Source: Alcanivorax sp. S6407
GTDB lineage: Bacteria; Pseudomonadota; Gammaproteobacteria; Pseudomonadales; Alcanivoracaceae
Length of the DNA: 64,000 nt
Direction: 5' to 3'
Assembly: GCF_023016115.1 (NCBI RefSeq)
Contig: NZ_JALKBH010000003.1
Location: forward strand, 1-64,000
Shown: positions 44,381-51,655 of the stretch, piece by piece
How the letters are laid out: each line of letters begins with the position of its first letter
Numbering within the stretch: position 1 is the first letter of the stretch
Position numbers and translations under genes: made by a program
Notes under the pieces: model-generated
What the model saw: the letters and a program-made list of their open reading frames with translations, nothing else
Database searches by the model: none
Told to the model about the DNA's origin: nothing

Positions 44381-45052
44381 TCAGCGCTGCCCGGCCCGTT
44401 TCTGATACGCACTGAAATCCACTTCACTGGCGATCAGAATCGCCTGCACCCGGTTGGTGGCACCCAGCTTGCGCAGGATGGCAGAGACATGGGCCTTCAC
44501 GGTGCTCTCGGCAATATTCATTTCCCAGGCAATGACCTTGTTGGACTCGCCATGTGTCATGCGCTCGAATACTTGTAGCTGCTTGCGGGTCAGGCTCTCG
44601 AGGACTTCCGGTAACAAGGGGTTGTCAGCGCGGGATGACTCGCTGCTGTTATTGGCGCGAATGATATCCGAGGGCAAATAGACTGAACCTGCAAGGATCT
44701 GCTCCAGGGCACTGATCATCTGTTTTCGCGGGGAAGACTTGGTGATGAAGCCCACCGCGCCACAGGTCACCGCTTGCAGGATGGTGTTCTTGTCTTCCTC
44801 TGCTGAAACGATCACCGCAGGTACCGTGGGAAACTGGTTACGCAGCTGCACCAGTCCCTGAAGGCCATGCATACCGGGCATGTTCAGATCCAGCACCACC
44901 AGATCAATATCCTCGTTGTCGGACACCATCTGCAGGGTCGACGCCAGATCCGCCGCTTCCAGCAAGGTGCTGCCGGGAAAACCATCGTCTATCACCCTTG
45001 CCATGGCCTCGCGAAACAGGGGGTGATCATCTGCAATCAGGATCTGGTACAT
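44381..45052 (-). CDS. erbR: NarL/LuxR-type response regulator, ErbR/AgmR-like, 223 aa
   Basis: The N-terminal receiver has [16 protein letters not shown], the phosphorylated Asp in [13 protein letters not shown], and the Thr/Lys signature VSAEEDK ... GFITKSS. The HTH lies at ~155-212 ([34 protein letters not shown]). The resemblance to Pseudomonas ErbR/AgmR, the master regulator of ethanol and glycerol-type alcohol oxidation, extends over the whole length, in my recollection. First gene of the regulator-FIST-kinase unit. The 633-bp gap upstream has only repeats and presumably its promoter near 45053-45220. Confidence 0.85.
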   Translation of the reverse strand: MYQILIADDHPLFREAMARVIDDGFPGSTLLEAADLASTLQMVSDNEDIDLVVLDLNMPGMHGLQGLVQLRNQFPTVPAVIVSAEEDKNTILQAVTCGAVGFITKSSPRKQMISALEQILAGSVYLPSDIIRANNSSESSRADNPLLPEVLESLTRKQLQVFERMTHGESNKVIAWEMNIAESTVKAHVSAILRKLGATNRVQAILIASEVDFSAYQKRAGQR

Positions 45053-45263
45053 GGACGCTCCTGATGTTCCTTTGTTATTGGTCTTGTGGCCTTGTCAGCA
45101 AGGCTGCGGCATCCATTGCCGCCTGATCCTGGGCGCCAAAACAGGGCTACCCTCAGTTAACTTTATGGGTAAATCGGGGTGGCGGCTATTGTTCTAAAGT
45201 ACTAGGGGGAAGAGACGCTGCATGCTGCACGCAACAGGCAACATGCGGGCGGCGTATTTGGGC

Positions 45264-45450
45264 GTAGGAGCCAGCCTGCTGGCGATCCGAGCCCAGGCGA
45301 GGAAAAAATCGTTACGAGTCACGAGAAGCGAGTCTCGAAAACTAAAACCCGATACCCCACCCTGTTTGGCCTTTCGCCACTCGAAACTCGTGACTCGCGC
45401 CTCCCCTACCCTCGCTATCGCTCGGATCGCCTTGCGAGCAAGGCTCCTAC
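45264..45450. repeat. REP-bounded composite palindromic element, copy 2
   Basis: Outer arms GTAGGAGCCAGCCTGCTGGCG and, inverted, CGCCTTGCGAGCAAGGCTCCTAC (trimmed). Inside: heptads GAGTCAC GAGAAGC GAGTCTC facing GAAACTC GTGACTC GCGCCTC. Same layout as 10484-10660 and ~52929-53173. Just upstream (about 45218-45245) lies an ACGCAACAGGCAACA heptad segment. Confidence 0.8.
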
Positions 45451-45478
45451 AAAACCCGCGACCGGTGGTGACCAAACC

Positions 45479-45564
45479 GTAGGGCGGAAATCGGCGAATG
45501 CCGATCTCCGCCATGAACGCCCACGGCCCCGTCGGAGATGGGCTCACGCCCATTTCCGACCTAC
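45479..45564. repeat. Double-dyad repeat (GTAGGGCGGAAAT family), copy 1
   Basis: Two hairpins in a row: GTAGGGCGGAAATCGGCG-AA-TGCCGATCTCCGCC, then GTCGGAGATGGGC-TCAC-GCCCATTTCCGACCTAC (each given in part). Related copies at 50961-51071, 52820-52913 and, as a half, 26104 and 53195. Confidence 0.8.
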
Positions 45565-45685
45565 GTTTTGCCGAAGCGCTTGTGGGAGTCGTGGACAAGG
45601 AGCCTGCCTGCTGGCGAAAAGATCGCGTGCAGGCACGCTCCTACTGAGGGACTGGCAGGGACCTGGCTTGCGTCAGGCGTCACGC

Positions 45686-46456
45686 CTAAAACGCCGACAC
45701 CCCGCCATCCACCGCCAGGGTCTGGCCGGTCATGTAGCTGTTGGCCGGGGACAGCAGCATGAGCATGACGGTGACGATTTCTTCCGGCTGACCGAGGCGC
45801 TTCATGGGGCTGCCGGAGGCCAGCATGGCGTGGACAGTTTCCTTGTTTTCCGACAGTTCGCCCTCGTCCACCATGGGGGTGTGGGAGTAGAACGGGCACA
45901 CCGCGTTGACGCGAATATTACGACGGGCGTATTCCACGGCGGCGGTCTTGGTCATGCCGATCACCGCGTGCTTGGCTGCGGAGTAGGCACCGATCTTGGG
46001 GGCGCCGCCCAGGCCTGCCATGGAGCTGACGTTGACGATGGCGCCGCCGTTTTCCTTCATGGCGGCAATCTGGTGCTTCATCCCATACATCACGCCTTTT
46101 ACGTTGATGTTGATCTGCTGGTCGAGGATCTCGTCGGTGAGCTGATCAAAGGGAATGAAGGCGTGGGCGATCCCTGCGTTGTTTACCGCCATATCAAGAT
46201 GGCCAAACTGGGCCAGGGCGGTATCCACCATGGCCTTGCAGTCGGCTTCGCTGGCCACGTCACATTTCACCGCGGCCACTTTCACGCCCTGCCCGGCCAG
46301 CGCATCGGCTACCGCATTGAGGGCATCGGTATTAATATCACCCAGCACCAGGCAGGCACCGCGCTTGCCCAACTCTTCGGCCAGCAGTTTGCCAAAGCCA
46401 CTGGCAGCACCGGTAATGATGACGCTCTTGCCGGTGAAATCGAGAATGGGATCCAT
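45686..46456 (-). CDS. Short-chain dehydrogenase/reductase (SDR), 256 aa
   Basis: Classical SDR with the nucleotide-binding GAASGFGKLLAEELG loop, NNAG (VNNAGIAHAF), the catalytic Ser in NVSSMAGLGG, and YSAAKHAVIGM (Y-x-x-x-K). An acidic residue after strand 2 (LGDINTDAL) suggests NAD(H) preference. The start is ATG 46456 with AAGGAG upstream; the 11-residue extension from 46486 runs into a heptad array and is rejected. Last gene of the phosphatase-ACAD-APH-SDR-SDR unit. The role in lipid or hydroxyacid catabolism is inferred from neighbours. Confidence 0.9.
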   Translation of the reverse strand: MDPILDFTGKSVIITGAASGFGKLLAEELGKRGACLVLGDINTDALNAVADALAGQGVKVAAVKCDVASEADCKAMVDTALAQFGHLDMAVNNAGIAHAFIPFDQLTDEILDQQININVKGVMYGMKHQIAAMKENGGAIVNVSSMAGLGGAPKIGAYSAAKHAVIGMTKTAAVEYARRNIRVNAVCPFYSHTPMVDEGELSENKETVHAMLASGSPMKRLGQPEEIVTVMLMLLSPANSYMTGQTLAVDGGVSAF

Positions 46457-46477
46457 GGGGGGGTCTCCTTCGTTGAA

Positions 46478-46512
46478 CAGCTTCAAGCTACAAGCTGCAA
46501 GCTACAACACGG
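46478..46512. repeat. Heptad array, AAGCTAC dialect (single orientation)
   Basis: CAGCTTC AAGCTAC AAGCTGC AAGCTAC AACACGG in perfect 7-bp phase, just upstream of the ribosome-binding site of the SDR gene. No inverted partner seen before the next gene. Confidence 0.8.
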
Positions 46513-46576
46513 GGATGGGTTTGGGGTAATAGAACCCACAGGGTTCCGCGCTGCAAGGGTTTGGTAAAACATTGCT

Positions 46577-46624
46577 ACGGAGCCGCTGTAGGAGCCTGCC
46601 TGCAGGCTCCTACAGCGGCTCCGT
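46577..46624. repeat. Perfect 48-bp palindrome (23-bp stem, 2-base centre)
   Basis: Starts ACGGAGCCGCTGTAGGAGCC and ends with its exact complement GGCTCCTACAGCGGCTCCGT, with TGC-CT-GCA at the centre. The inner half is a REP arm (GTAGGAGCCTGC). It lies between the two SDR genes, 14 bp after the stop of the upstream one, so it could act as a partial terminator or mRNA-stabilising hairpin. Confidence 0.9.
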
Positions 46625-46637
46625 ATTGGGGCCAGTG

Positions 46638-47402
46638 CTAGATCGTGAAACCGCCGTCGACCACCACGCATTCGCCGGTGACGTAGCTGGACGCATCGGA
46701 GACCAGGTAGAGCACGGTGCCGGCCATTTCCTTCGGCTCGGCGTGGCGGCGCATGGGGATCTGGGCGATGGCGTGCTTGTAGATGTCATCATTGGTGAAC
46801 AGGGCGCCGGCGAACTTGGTCTTGGTCAGACCGGGCAGCAAGGCATTCACGCGGATGTTGAACTGGGCGCATTCCTGGGCGAAGGATTTGGTCATGCTGA
46901 TGACCGCCGCCTTGGAGATGGAATAGATGCCCTGCATGTCACCCGGGTGCAGGCCGTTGATGGAGGCGGTATTCACAATGGCACCGCCACCGTGCTCGCG
47001 CATCAGTTTGGCGCCGTTCACGGACATGTAGAAATAACCACGCAGGTTCACGTCCACGGTCTTGTCGAAGGCGTCCACCGGGGTATCGAGGATATGCCCG
47101 AAGTACGGGTTGGCCGCGGCGTTGTTGACCAGGATATCCAGCTTGCCGTGGGTCTCGCGGATGTGGGCAAAGATCGCATCAACCTGCGCCATCTCGCCGA
47201 TATGGCAGGCAAAACCTTCAGCACTACCGCCCTCGGCCTTGATGGCATCCGCCACCGCCTGGCAGTCATCCTGCTTGCGGCTGGACACGATCACGTGGGC
47301 GCCCTGCTCTGCTAACAAGCGCGCGATTTCTTCACCAATACCACGGCTGGCACCGGTGACCAGGGCAATCTTGCCCGTCAGATCAAACAGCTTGGTACTC
47401 AT
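46638..47402 (-). CDS. Short-chain dehydrogenase/reductase (SDR), 254 aa
   Basis: Classical SDR: GASRGIGEEIARLLAEQGA for cofactor, NNAAANPYFG (N-A-A form of NNAG), active-site Ser in NTASINGLHPG, and YSISKAAVISMTKSFA. The end SDASSYVTGECVVVDGGFTI is typical. Start is ATG 47402 (GTG 47405 precedes it). The active site is slightly diverged from the NNAG consensus. It resembles SDRs encoded near acyl-CoA dehydrogenases of the ACAD10/11 type; substrate may be a 3-hydroxyacyl or 4-hydroxyacid derivative (inference). Confidence 0.9.
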   Translation of the reverse strand: MSTKLFDLTGKIALVTGASRGIGEEIARLLAEQGAHVIVSSRKQDDCQAVADAIKAEGGSAEGFACHIGEMAQVDAIFAHIRETHGKLDILVNNAAANPYFGHILDTPVDAFDKTVDVNLRGYFYMSVNGAKLMREHGGGAIVNTASINGLHPGDMQGIYSISKAAVISMTKSFAQECAQFNIRVNALLPGLTKTKFAGALFTNDDIYKHAIAQIPMRRHAEPKEMAGTVLYLVSDASSYVTGECVVVDGGFTI

Positions 47403-47423
47403 CACTTACTCTCCCTATCAAAA

Positions 47424-47551
47424 ACGCGGCACGCTTCACGCAACAGGCAACAACGCGTCAGACGGGGTTGCCCATCGGCAACGCCCTGCCCGCGCGTCTT
47501 ATTAGTGTTTTGGTTTCCGGCGTGTTGCCTGGTGCGTGTGGCGTGTTGCGG
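47424..47551. repeat. Inverted heptad element, ACGCAAC dialect
   Basis: Left ACGCGGC ACGCTTC ACGCAAC AGGCAAC (47424-47451); right GTTGCCT GGTGCGT GTGGCGT GTTGCGG (47524-47551), inverted to the left set. It fills the space between the SDR start and the stop codon of the APH-like gene, which comes four bases after the last unit. The inner sequence has GTTGCCC-ATC-GGCAAC. Confidence 0.82.
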
Positions 47552-47555
47552 GGCT

Positions 47556-48602
47556 TTACGCCCCGTTATGAATGATATCCACCGCCATGCTGGACAGCGG
47601 TTCTACCAGGGCGCCGACGGTGGCGGCTTCCTTGCTGGAGGCGTTGCCGTCTTCGGCACGCTTGGCAACGCCCTGACAGATGGCGGCCAGACGGAAGAAG
47701 CTGAAGCACAGGTAGAATTCCCAGTGCTCGATCTTGTCGATGCCACGGCGCTTGCAGTACATCTCCACGTATTCCTGCTCGGTGGGGATGCCCAGTGCCT
47801 TGCGGTCGACACCCTGCAGGCCGGCCATCTTGGCATCGCCCTGGGGCATGCGCATGCCCATGCACTGGTAGGCCAGATCGGCCAGCGGGTGACCCAGGGT
47901 GGACAGTTCCCAGTCCAGTACCGCAATCACTTTCGGTTCCGTGGGGTGCCACATCATGTTGTCGAGGCGGAAATCACCGTGGGCCAGGGCGACCTGACCA
48001 TCATCTTCCGGCAGGTGCTTTTCCAGCCAGGCCATCAGCTCGTCCATGGCCGGAATCTCTTTCAGCTTGGAGGCCGCATATTGCTTGGTCCAGCGCCCCA
48101 GCTGACGTTCGAAGTAGTTGCCCGGCTTGCCGTAGTCGCTCAGGCCGACGGCTTCCAGATCCAGGCTGTGCATGGCCGCCAGCACCCGGTTCATCTCGTC
48201 GTACATGGCCGCGCGCAGGGCATTGCCCTCTTCGCCTTCGCCACATTCCGGCAGGGCTGCGCCCCAGAAGATACGGCCTTCGCAGAATTCCATCACGTAG
48301 AACATGGAGCCGATCACGTCACGGTCTTCGCACAGGTGCAGCACGTTGGGCACCGGCACGTCAGTGTTCTTCAGGGCTGCCATGACGCGGTATTCGCGGT
48401 CTACGGCGTGAGCAGACTTGAGCAGCTCACCCGGCGGCTGACGACGCAGTACATAGGCACCGGAGGGCGACGTGATCTTGAAGGTGGGGTTGGACTGGCC
48501 ACCCTCAAACTTGTTGGCTTCGATGGGACCCTTGAAGCCGGGGATCTGCTGTTCGAGGTACTCGGCCAGTTTTACGGTATCCAGTGAATCCACCTGGGAC
48601 AT
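47556..48602 (-). CDS. APH-like phosphotransferase (ACAD10/11-type kinase), 348 aa
   Basis: Aminoglycoside-phosphotransferase fold with the kinase loop FEGGQSNPTFKI, the lysine-equivalent strand AYVLRRQPPGELL, the catalytic HGDFRLDNMMWHP (H-G-D-x-R-x-x-N) and metal-binding VLDWELSTLGHPLADL. This is the family found as a separate gene or fused domain with ACAD10/11 acyl-CoA dehydrogenases, where it phosphorylates 4-hydroxyacids before beta-oxidation (known for the mammalian pair). The adjacent acyl-CoA dehydrogenase supports the same role here. It lies 93 bp downstream of that gene. Confidence 0.9.
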   Translation of the reverse strand: MSQVDSLDTVKLAEYLEQQIPGFKGPIEANKFEGGQSNPTFKITSPSGAYVLRRQPPGELLKSAHAVDREYRVMAALKNTDVPVPNVLHLCEDRDVIGSMFYVMEFCEGRIFWGAALPECGEGEEGNALRAAMYDEMNRVLAAMHSLDLEAVGLSDYGKPGNYFERQLGRWTKQYAASKLKEIPAMDELMAWLEKHLPEDDGQVALAHGDFRLDNMMWHPTEPKVIAVLDWELSTLGHPLADLAYQCMGMRMPQGDAKMAGLQGVDRKALGIPTEQEYVEMYCKRRGIDKIEHWEFYLCFSFFRLAAICQGVAKRAEDGNASSKEAATVGALVEPLSSMAVDIIHNGA

Positions 48603-48695
48603 GGAGCTCTCCTGTTGTTCTGTCTGCTGCGCGAATGGCTCATCGCGGCGCGCCCTCTCTTGTGAAGAGAGAGGGGCGCGCCGGACACGATCGGT

Positions 48696-49904
48696 TCAGG
48701 CGAATTGTTTGGCCAGGGTGCGGCCCAGCTGCATCATGTGCACCTGGTCCGGCCCATCAGCCAGCCGCAGGCTGCGGGCATAGCTGAAGAAGTGGGCCAG
48801 CGGGGTATCCTGACTGACACCCACCGCACCGTGGACCTGTATCGCCCGGTCGATGACATTTAACGCCATATTGGGCGCAACCACCTTGATCATAGCGATC
48901 AAATCCTTGGCGACTTTGTTACCTTCGCGATCCATCAGGTCTGCCGCTTTCAGCGTGAGCAGGCGTGCCTGCTCGATTTCGCACCAGGATTTGGCCAGAT
49001 CTTCGCGCACCGAACCCTGCTTGCTCATGGGCTGGCCGAACACTTCGCGCTCGTTGACCCGCTTGGCCATCAGCTCGAAAGCCTCCTGTGCAGCACCGAT
49101 CAGACGCATGCAGTGGTGGATCCGGCCCGGACCGAGGCGGCCCTGGGCAATCTCGAAGCCACGGCCCTCACCCAGGATGATGTTTTCCTTCGGTACCCGA
49201 ACGTTCTCGAAAATCACTTCCGCATGGCCTTCCGGGGCGTCGTCGTAGCCGAACACCTTCATGGGCCGCAGGATCTTCACCCCCGGAGTATTGGTGGGTA
49301 CCAGCACCTGGGACTGCTGCACGTGGCGATTGGGATTGTCCGGGTCGGTCTTGCCCATGACGATCAGAATCTCGCAGCTCTTGCGCATGGCGCCGCTGAT
49401 ATAGAACTTACGGCCGTTGATGACATAGTCATCGCCATCGCGCTCAATGCGGGTTTCGATATTGGTGGCATCAGAGGACGCCACCTCCGGCTCGGTCATG
49501 GCGAAGGCGCTGCGGATGGTGCCGTCCAGCAACGGTTCCAGCCACTGCTTCTTCTGCTGTTCGTTACCGTATTTGGCCAGCACTTCCATATTGCCGGTAT
49601 CCGGTGCGGCGCAGTTGAACACCTCCGAGGCAATCAGGCTGCGGCCCATTTCCTCGGCCAGCGGGGCATATTCCAGGTTGCTGAGCCCGGCACTGTAGTC
49701 ACCGTATTCTTTCGGCAGGAACAGATTCCAGAGGCCCTTTTCTTTCGCTTTGGCCTTCAGCTCATCCATTACCGGCGGGGTTTCCCACGGGTTGGCCGCC
49801 AGTTCTTCACGGTAACGGCCTTCCGCCGGGCGGATTTCAGTGTTGATGAATTCACGGACCTGTAGCACCAGATCCTTCATCTTGTCGGTGTATTGAAAGT
49901 CCAT
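48696..49904 (-). CDS. Acyl-CoA dehydrogenase, ACAD10/11-like, 402 aa
   Basis: FAD enzyme with an N-terminal helical domain ([20 protein letters not shown]), the beta-domain ([20 protein letters not shown], flavin-contacting) and a C-terminal domain with the [20 protein letters not shown] and [20 protein letters not shown] motifs. The last is typical of the COG1960 subgroup that partners APH kinases. The usual catalytic Glu position is not certain in this subgroup. Second gene of the operon, after the histidine phosphatase at a distance of 129 bp. Probably acts on hydroxy- or branched acyl-CoA. Confidence 0.92.
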   Translation of the reverse strand: MDFQYTDKMKDLVLQVREFINTEIRPAEGRYREELAANPWETPPVMDELKAKAKEKGLWNLFLPKEYGDYSAGLSNLEYAPLAEEMGRSLIASEVFNCAAPDTGNMEVLAKYGNEQQKKQWLEPLLDGTIRSAFAMTEPEVASSDATNIETRIERDGDDYVINGRKFYISGAMRKSCEILIVMGKTDPDNPNRHVQQSQVLVPTNTPGVKILRPMKVFGYDDAPEGHAEVIFENVRVPKENIILGEGRGFEIAQGRLGPGRIHHCMRLIGAAQEAFELMAKRVNEREVFGQPMSKQGSVREDLAKSWCEIEQARLLTLKAADLMDREGNKVAKDLIAMIKVVAPNMALNVIDRAIQVHGAVGVSQDTPLAHFFSYARSLRLADGPDQVHMMQLGRTLAKQFA

Positions 49905-49999
49905 GTAGCTCTCCCTGGTCTCTCGTTGTCTGTTGCGATGTCAGCCGTGGCGGTCTAGTTGCCGCTTTTCTTGCTGCGTATTGATCTTGCGATTTCTAC

Positions 50000-50027
50000 G
50001 TCAGGCGTCGGGCGTCGGGCGTCCGGC
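50000..50027. repeat. Heptad array, GTCAGGC dialect
   Basis: GTCAGGC GTCGGGC GTCGGGC GTCCGGC, then ATCAATTCAG: the array ends six bases before the stop codon of the histidine phosphatase gene (50034). Confidence 0.75.
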
Positions 50028-50033
50028 ATCAAT

Positions 50034-50714
50034 TCAGAAATAGGTAATCGCGTCGAACCGGTCCGCCCGGTCCAGATGCGGTACATTGTTGAAACTGGCT
50101 ACACGCACCGCCTTGCGGTTGAAGAAACCGTGGATCACGCTGGTGTTGCGGATCTGCAGGTTCAGCTCCACTACGGTGTCATCAGCAGTGTTCAGCGCAT
50201 GCTTCATGAACATGCCCATGGCGCCGCCGGAACTGACGATCACCACCTTGTCCTTGTCGCTGTAGGTCTGCTGGATATGGTCACGGGCCGCGGCGACGCG
50301 GTCGGAAAAGTTTTCCCAGCTTTCCGGCAGATCGCCCTCCAGCTCATCATTTCGCCAGGCTTTCATGGCCGCTTTCAACGCCTTGTAGAAGGCCGAGGCA
50401 TGGGCGCTGTCTTCCTTCGCCTTGTCTTCGGGGTGCTGAGCCTGCCAGGCATGCACGATGGCGTGGAAATCGAACTCGTTGAGGCCGGTATGGATTTCTG
50501 CGTCGAGCTGAACACCGAGCCCGTCGCAAATGCCGGCGCCAGTTTCCTGGTGCCGCACCAGATCGCCGGTAATCAGGCCATCAAACTGCATGTCCCGTTC
50601 GGCAAAGTACTCGCCCAGCCAGCGTGCCTGCTGGTGCCCCAACGGGGACAGCTGGTCATAGTTATCACTGCCGAAAGACGCTTGTCCGTGGCGGACAAGG
50701 TAGAACTGGGCCAT
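50034..50714 (-). CDS. Histidine phosphatase superfamily (phosphoglycerate-mutase-like) protein, 226 aa
   Basis: The RHG motif (FYLVRHGQASFG) is at residues 4-15; second catalytic His lies in VVIVSSGGAMGMFM, where the usual SHG is SSGG, so the second histidine is replaced. The Glu general acid is expected in the NEFDFHAI region. The variant could reduce phosphatase activity. It precedes the ACAD-APH-SDR genes in the same orientation and is probably co-transcribed; it may dephosphorylate a pathway intermediate, but this is inference. Start ATG 50714 is preceded by GAGGAG. Confidence 0.85.
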   Translation of the reverse strand: MAQFYLVRHGQASFGSDNYDQLSPLGHQQARWLGEYFAERDMQFDGLITGDLVRHQETGAGICDGLGVQLDAEIHTGLNEFDFHAIVHAWQAQHPEDKAKEDSAHASAFYKALKAAMKAWRNDELEGDLPESWENFSDRVAAARDHIQQTYSDKDKVVIVSSGGAMGMFMKHALNTADDTVVELNLQIRNTSVIHGFFNRKAVRVASFNNVPHLDRADRFDAITYF

Positions 50715-50819
50715 GCGTTACTCCTCAGGCGATATCGTTGATGGCCCAGACTAGAACAGGCCAGACTGTTAGTGAAATTGATATTTTGAATCCTGACCGA
50801 TAAGTCTCGTGCATGGAGG

Positions 50820-51192
50820 AAGCTACAAGCTGCAAGCCTCAAGCTACAAGGCGCGAGAGGGGGTATCAGGTCCGGATGCGCCGTGCCCGCGGGGTTGAGT
50901 TGAAAGTTCAAAGTTGAAAGTGGAAAAGGAAATCCCGTGGACGGTGGCGGAACGAATATCGTAGGGCGGAAATGCCTCAGGGCATCTCCGCCTTTTTCCA
51001 TCGGTAAGACCCTGCGCCGTGCGGCCTGACAGGTCATGTCGGAGATCGGCTTTCGCCGATTTCCGACCTACATGGCCAAGAAGCGTTCTAATGCCTGCCC
51101 CCCGTGATCAGCGTCAGGTGCGCGGGCACCGCCGCCCAGCCCAAACCAGCCCGTCCCGCGCCTTGTAGCTTGAGGGTTGTTGCTTGCAGCTC
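50820..51192. repeat. Nested inverted heptad element, AAGCTAC dialect (373 bp)
   Basis: Left: AAGCTAC AAGCTGC AAGCCTC AAGCTAC AAGGCGC (50820-50854). Right: GCGCCTT GTAGCTT GAGGGTT GTTGCTT GCAGCTC (51158-51192), a near-perfect inverse in the same order. Nested inside are GTTGAAAG heptads (GAGTTGAAAGTTCAAAGTTG near 50896) and a double dyad at 50961-51071. It fills most of the gap between the histidine phosphatase and the aromatic leader peptide. Confidence 0.88.
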
Positions 51193-51292
51193 CCCTCCAA
51201 TAGCCGCCCCCTATCCCGGCAAGGGGGATTTTCGCTTGCAGTGATGGCGGGGGCTGGTTAGGCTTTGATCATTGTTTAAAGGAATCTATGCA

Positions 51293-51403
51293 ATGAAAGC
51301 GATAGCCCGTTCCCAACAGCTCGTAACTGCCCTGCCGGCGGTACGTGTTGTTGTGTCTGGCGCTTTCTATTTCGGGTATTGGTTTAGCCGCTCGCGCGCC
51401 TGA
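51293..51403 (+). CDS. Aromatic-rich leader peptide of the DAHP synthase gene, 36 aa
   Basis: ATG 51293 (preceded by AAAGGAATC) opens a 36-codon frame whose end reads VSGAFYFGYWFSRSRA. Seven consecutive codons contain three Phe, two Tyr and one Trp. The stop codon lies within a GCGCGCCTG/CAGGCGCGC hairpin (51394-51419), and a strong intrinsic terminator follows at 51449. This is the classical arrangement of ribosome-mediated attenuation, so shortage of Phe/Tyr/Trp would stall the ribosome and favour read-through into the DAHP synthase gene. Too short for normal gene calling. Confidence 0.85.
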   Translation: MKAIARSQQLVTALPAVRVVVSGAFYFGYWFSRSRA

Positions 51404-51482
51404 CCTTGCCCAGGCGCGCCCGCTACGGGACGCCTGCCGAAACCTCTGAAAACCCCGGTCGGTATCCCGCCCGGGGTTTTTT
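51394..51482 (+). promoter_or_regulatory. Transcription attenuator (pause hairpin plus terminator) for DAHP synthase
   Basis: Hairpin 1: GCGCGCCTG-ACCTTGCC-CAGGCGCGC (51394-51419), overlapping the leader stop. Terminator: AAAACCCCGG (51449-51458) pairs with CCGGGGTTTT (51471-51480), followed by TTA. Between them, CGGGA (near 51426) could pair with TCCCG (near 51466) inside the terminator loop and act as an antiterminator. The alternative pairing is by eye only. Confidence 0.8.
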
Positions 51483-51543
51483 ATTGCCTGAATGAACGAC
51501 AACAGACACGGAAAACATCGAGCCGACACACTGGAGGCACAAC

Positions 51544-51615
51544 ATGTATCGATATCAACCGACAGCACTGCAACTGCGATTTTGGCAACAGCCTCCTTCG
51601 AGATTACGACGATGA
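51544..51615 (+). CDS. Second small ORF before DAHP synthase, 23 aa
   Basis: After the attenuator, a strong CTGGAGG site six bases before ATG 51544 starts MYRYQPTALQLRFWQQPPSR and ends LRR. It contains two Tyr, one Phe and one Trp among 23 residues. A GCGTGC-CTGA-GCACGC hairpin (51620-51635) and the DAHP synthase ATG (51656) follow. The strong ribosome-binding site argues that it is translated. It may be a second sensing peptide or a coupling ORF. Confidence 0.6.
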   Translation: MYRYQPTALQLRFWQQPPSRLRR

Positions 51616-51655
51616 ATTCGCGTGCCTGAGCACGCATCGCTGATAAGGAACGAAC

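Noticed and set aside
45194-45598. 134-codon minus-strand frame between erbR and the SDR gene
   Set aside because: It consists of translated REP, heptad and dyad repeats.
45668-46567. 299-codon plus-strand frame opposite the SDR gene
   Set aside because: Shadow; the SDR cofactor and active-site motifs are complete on the other strand.
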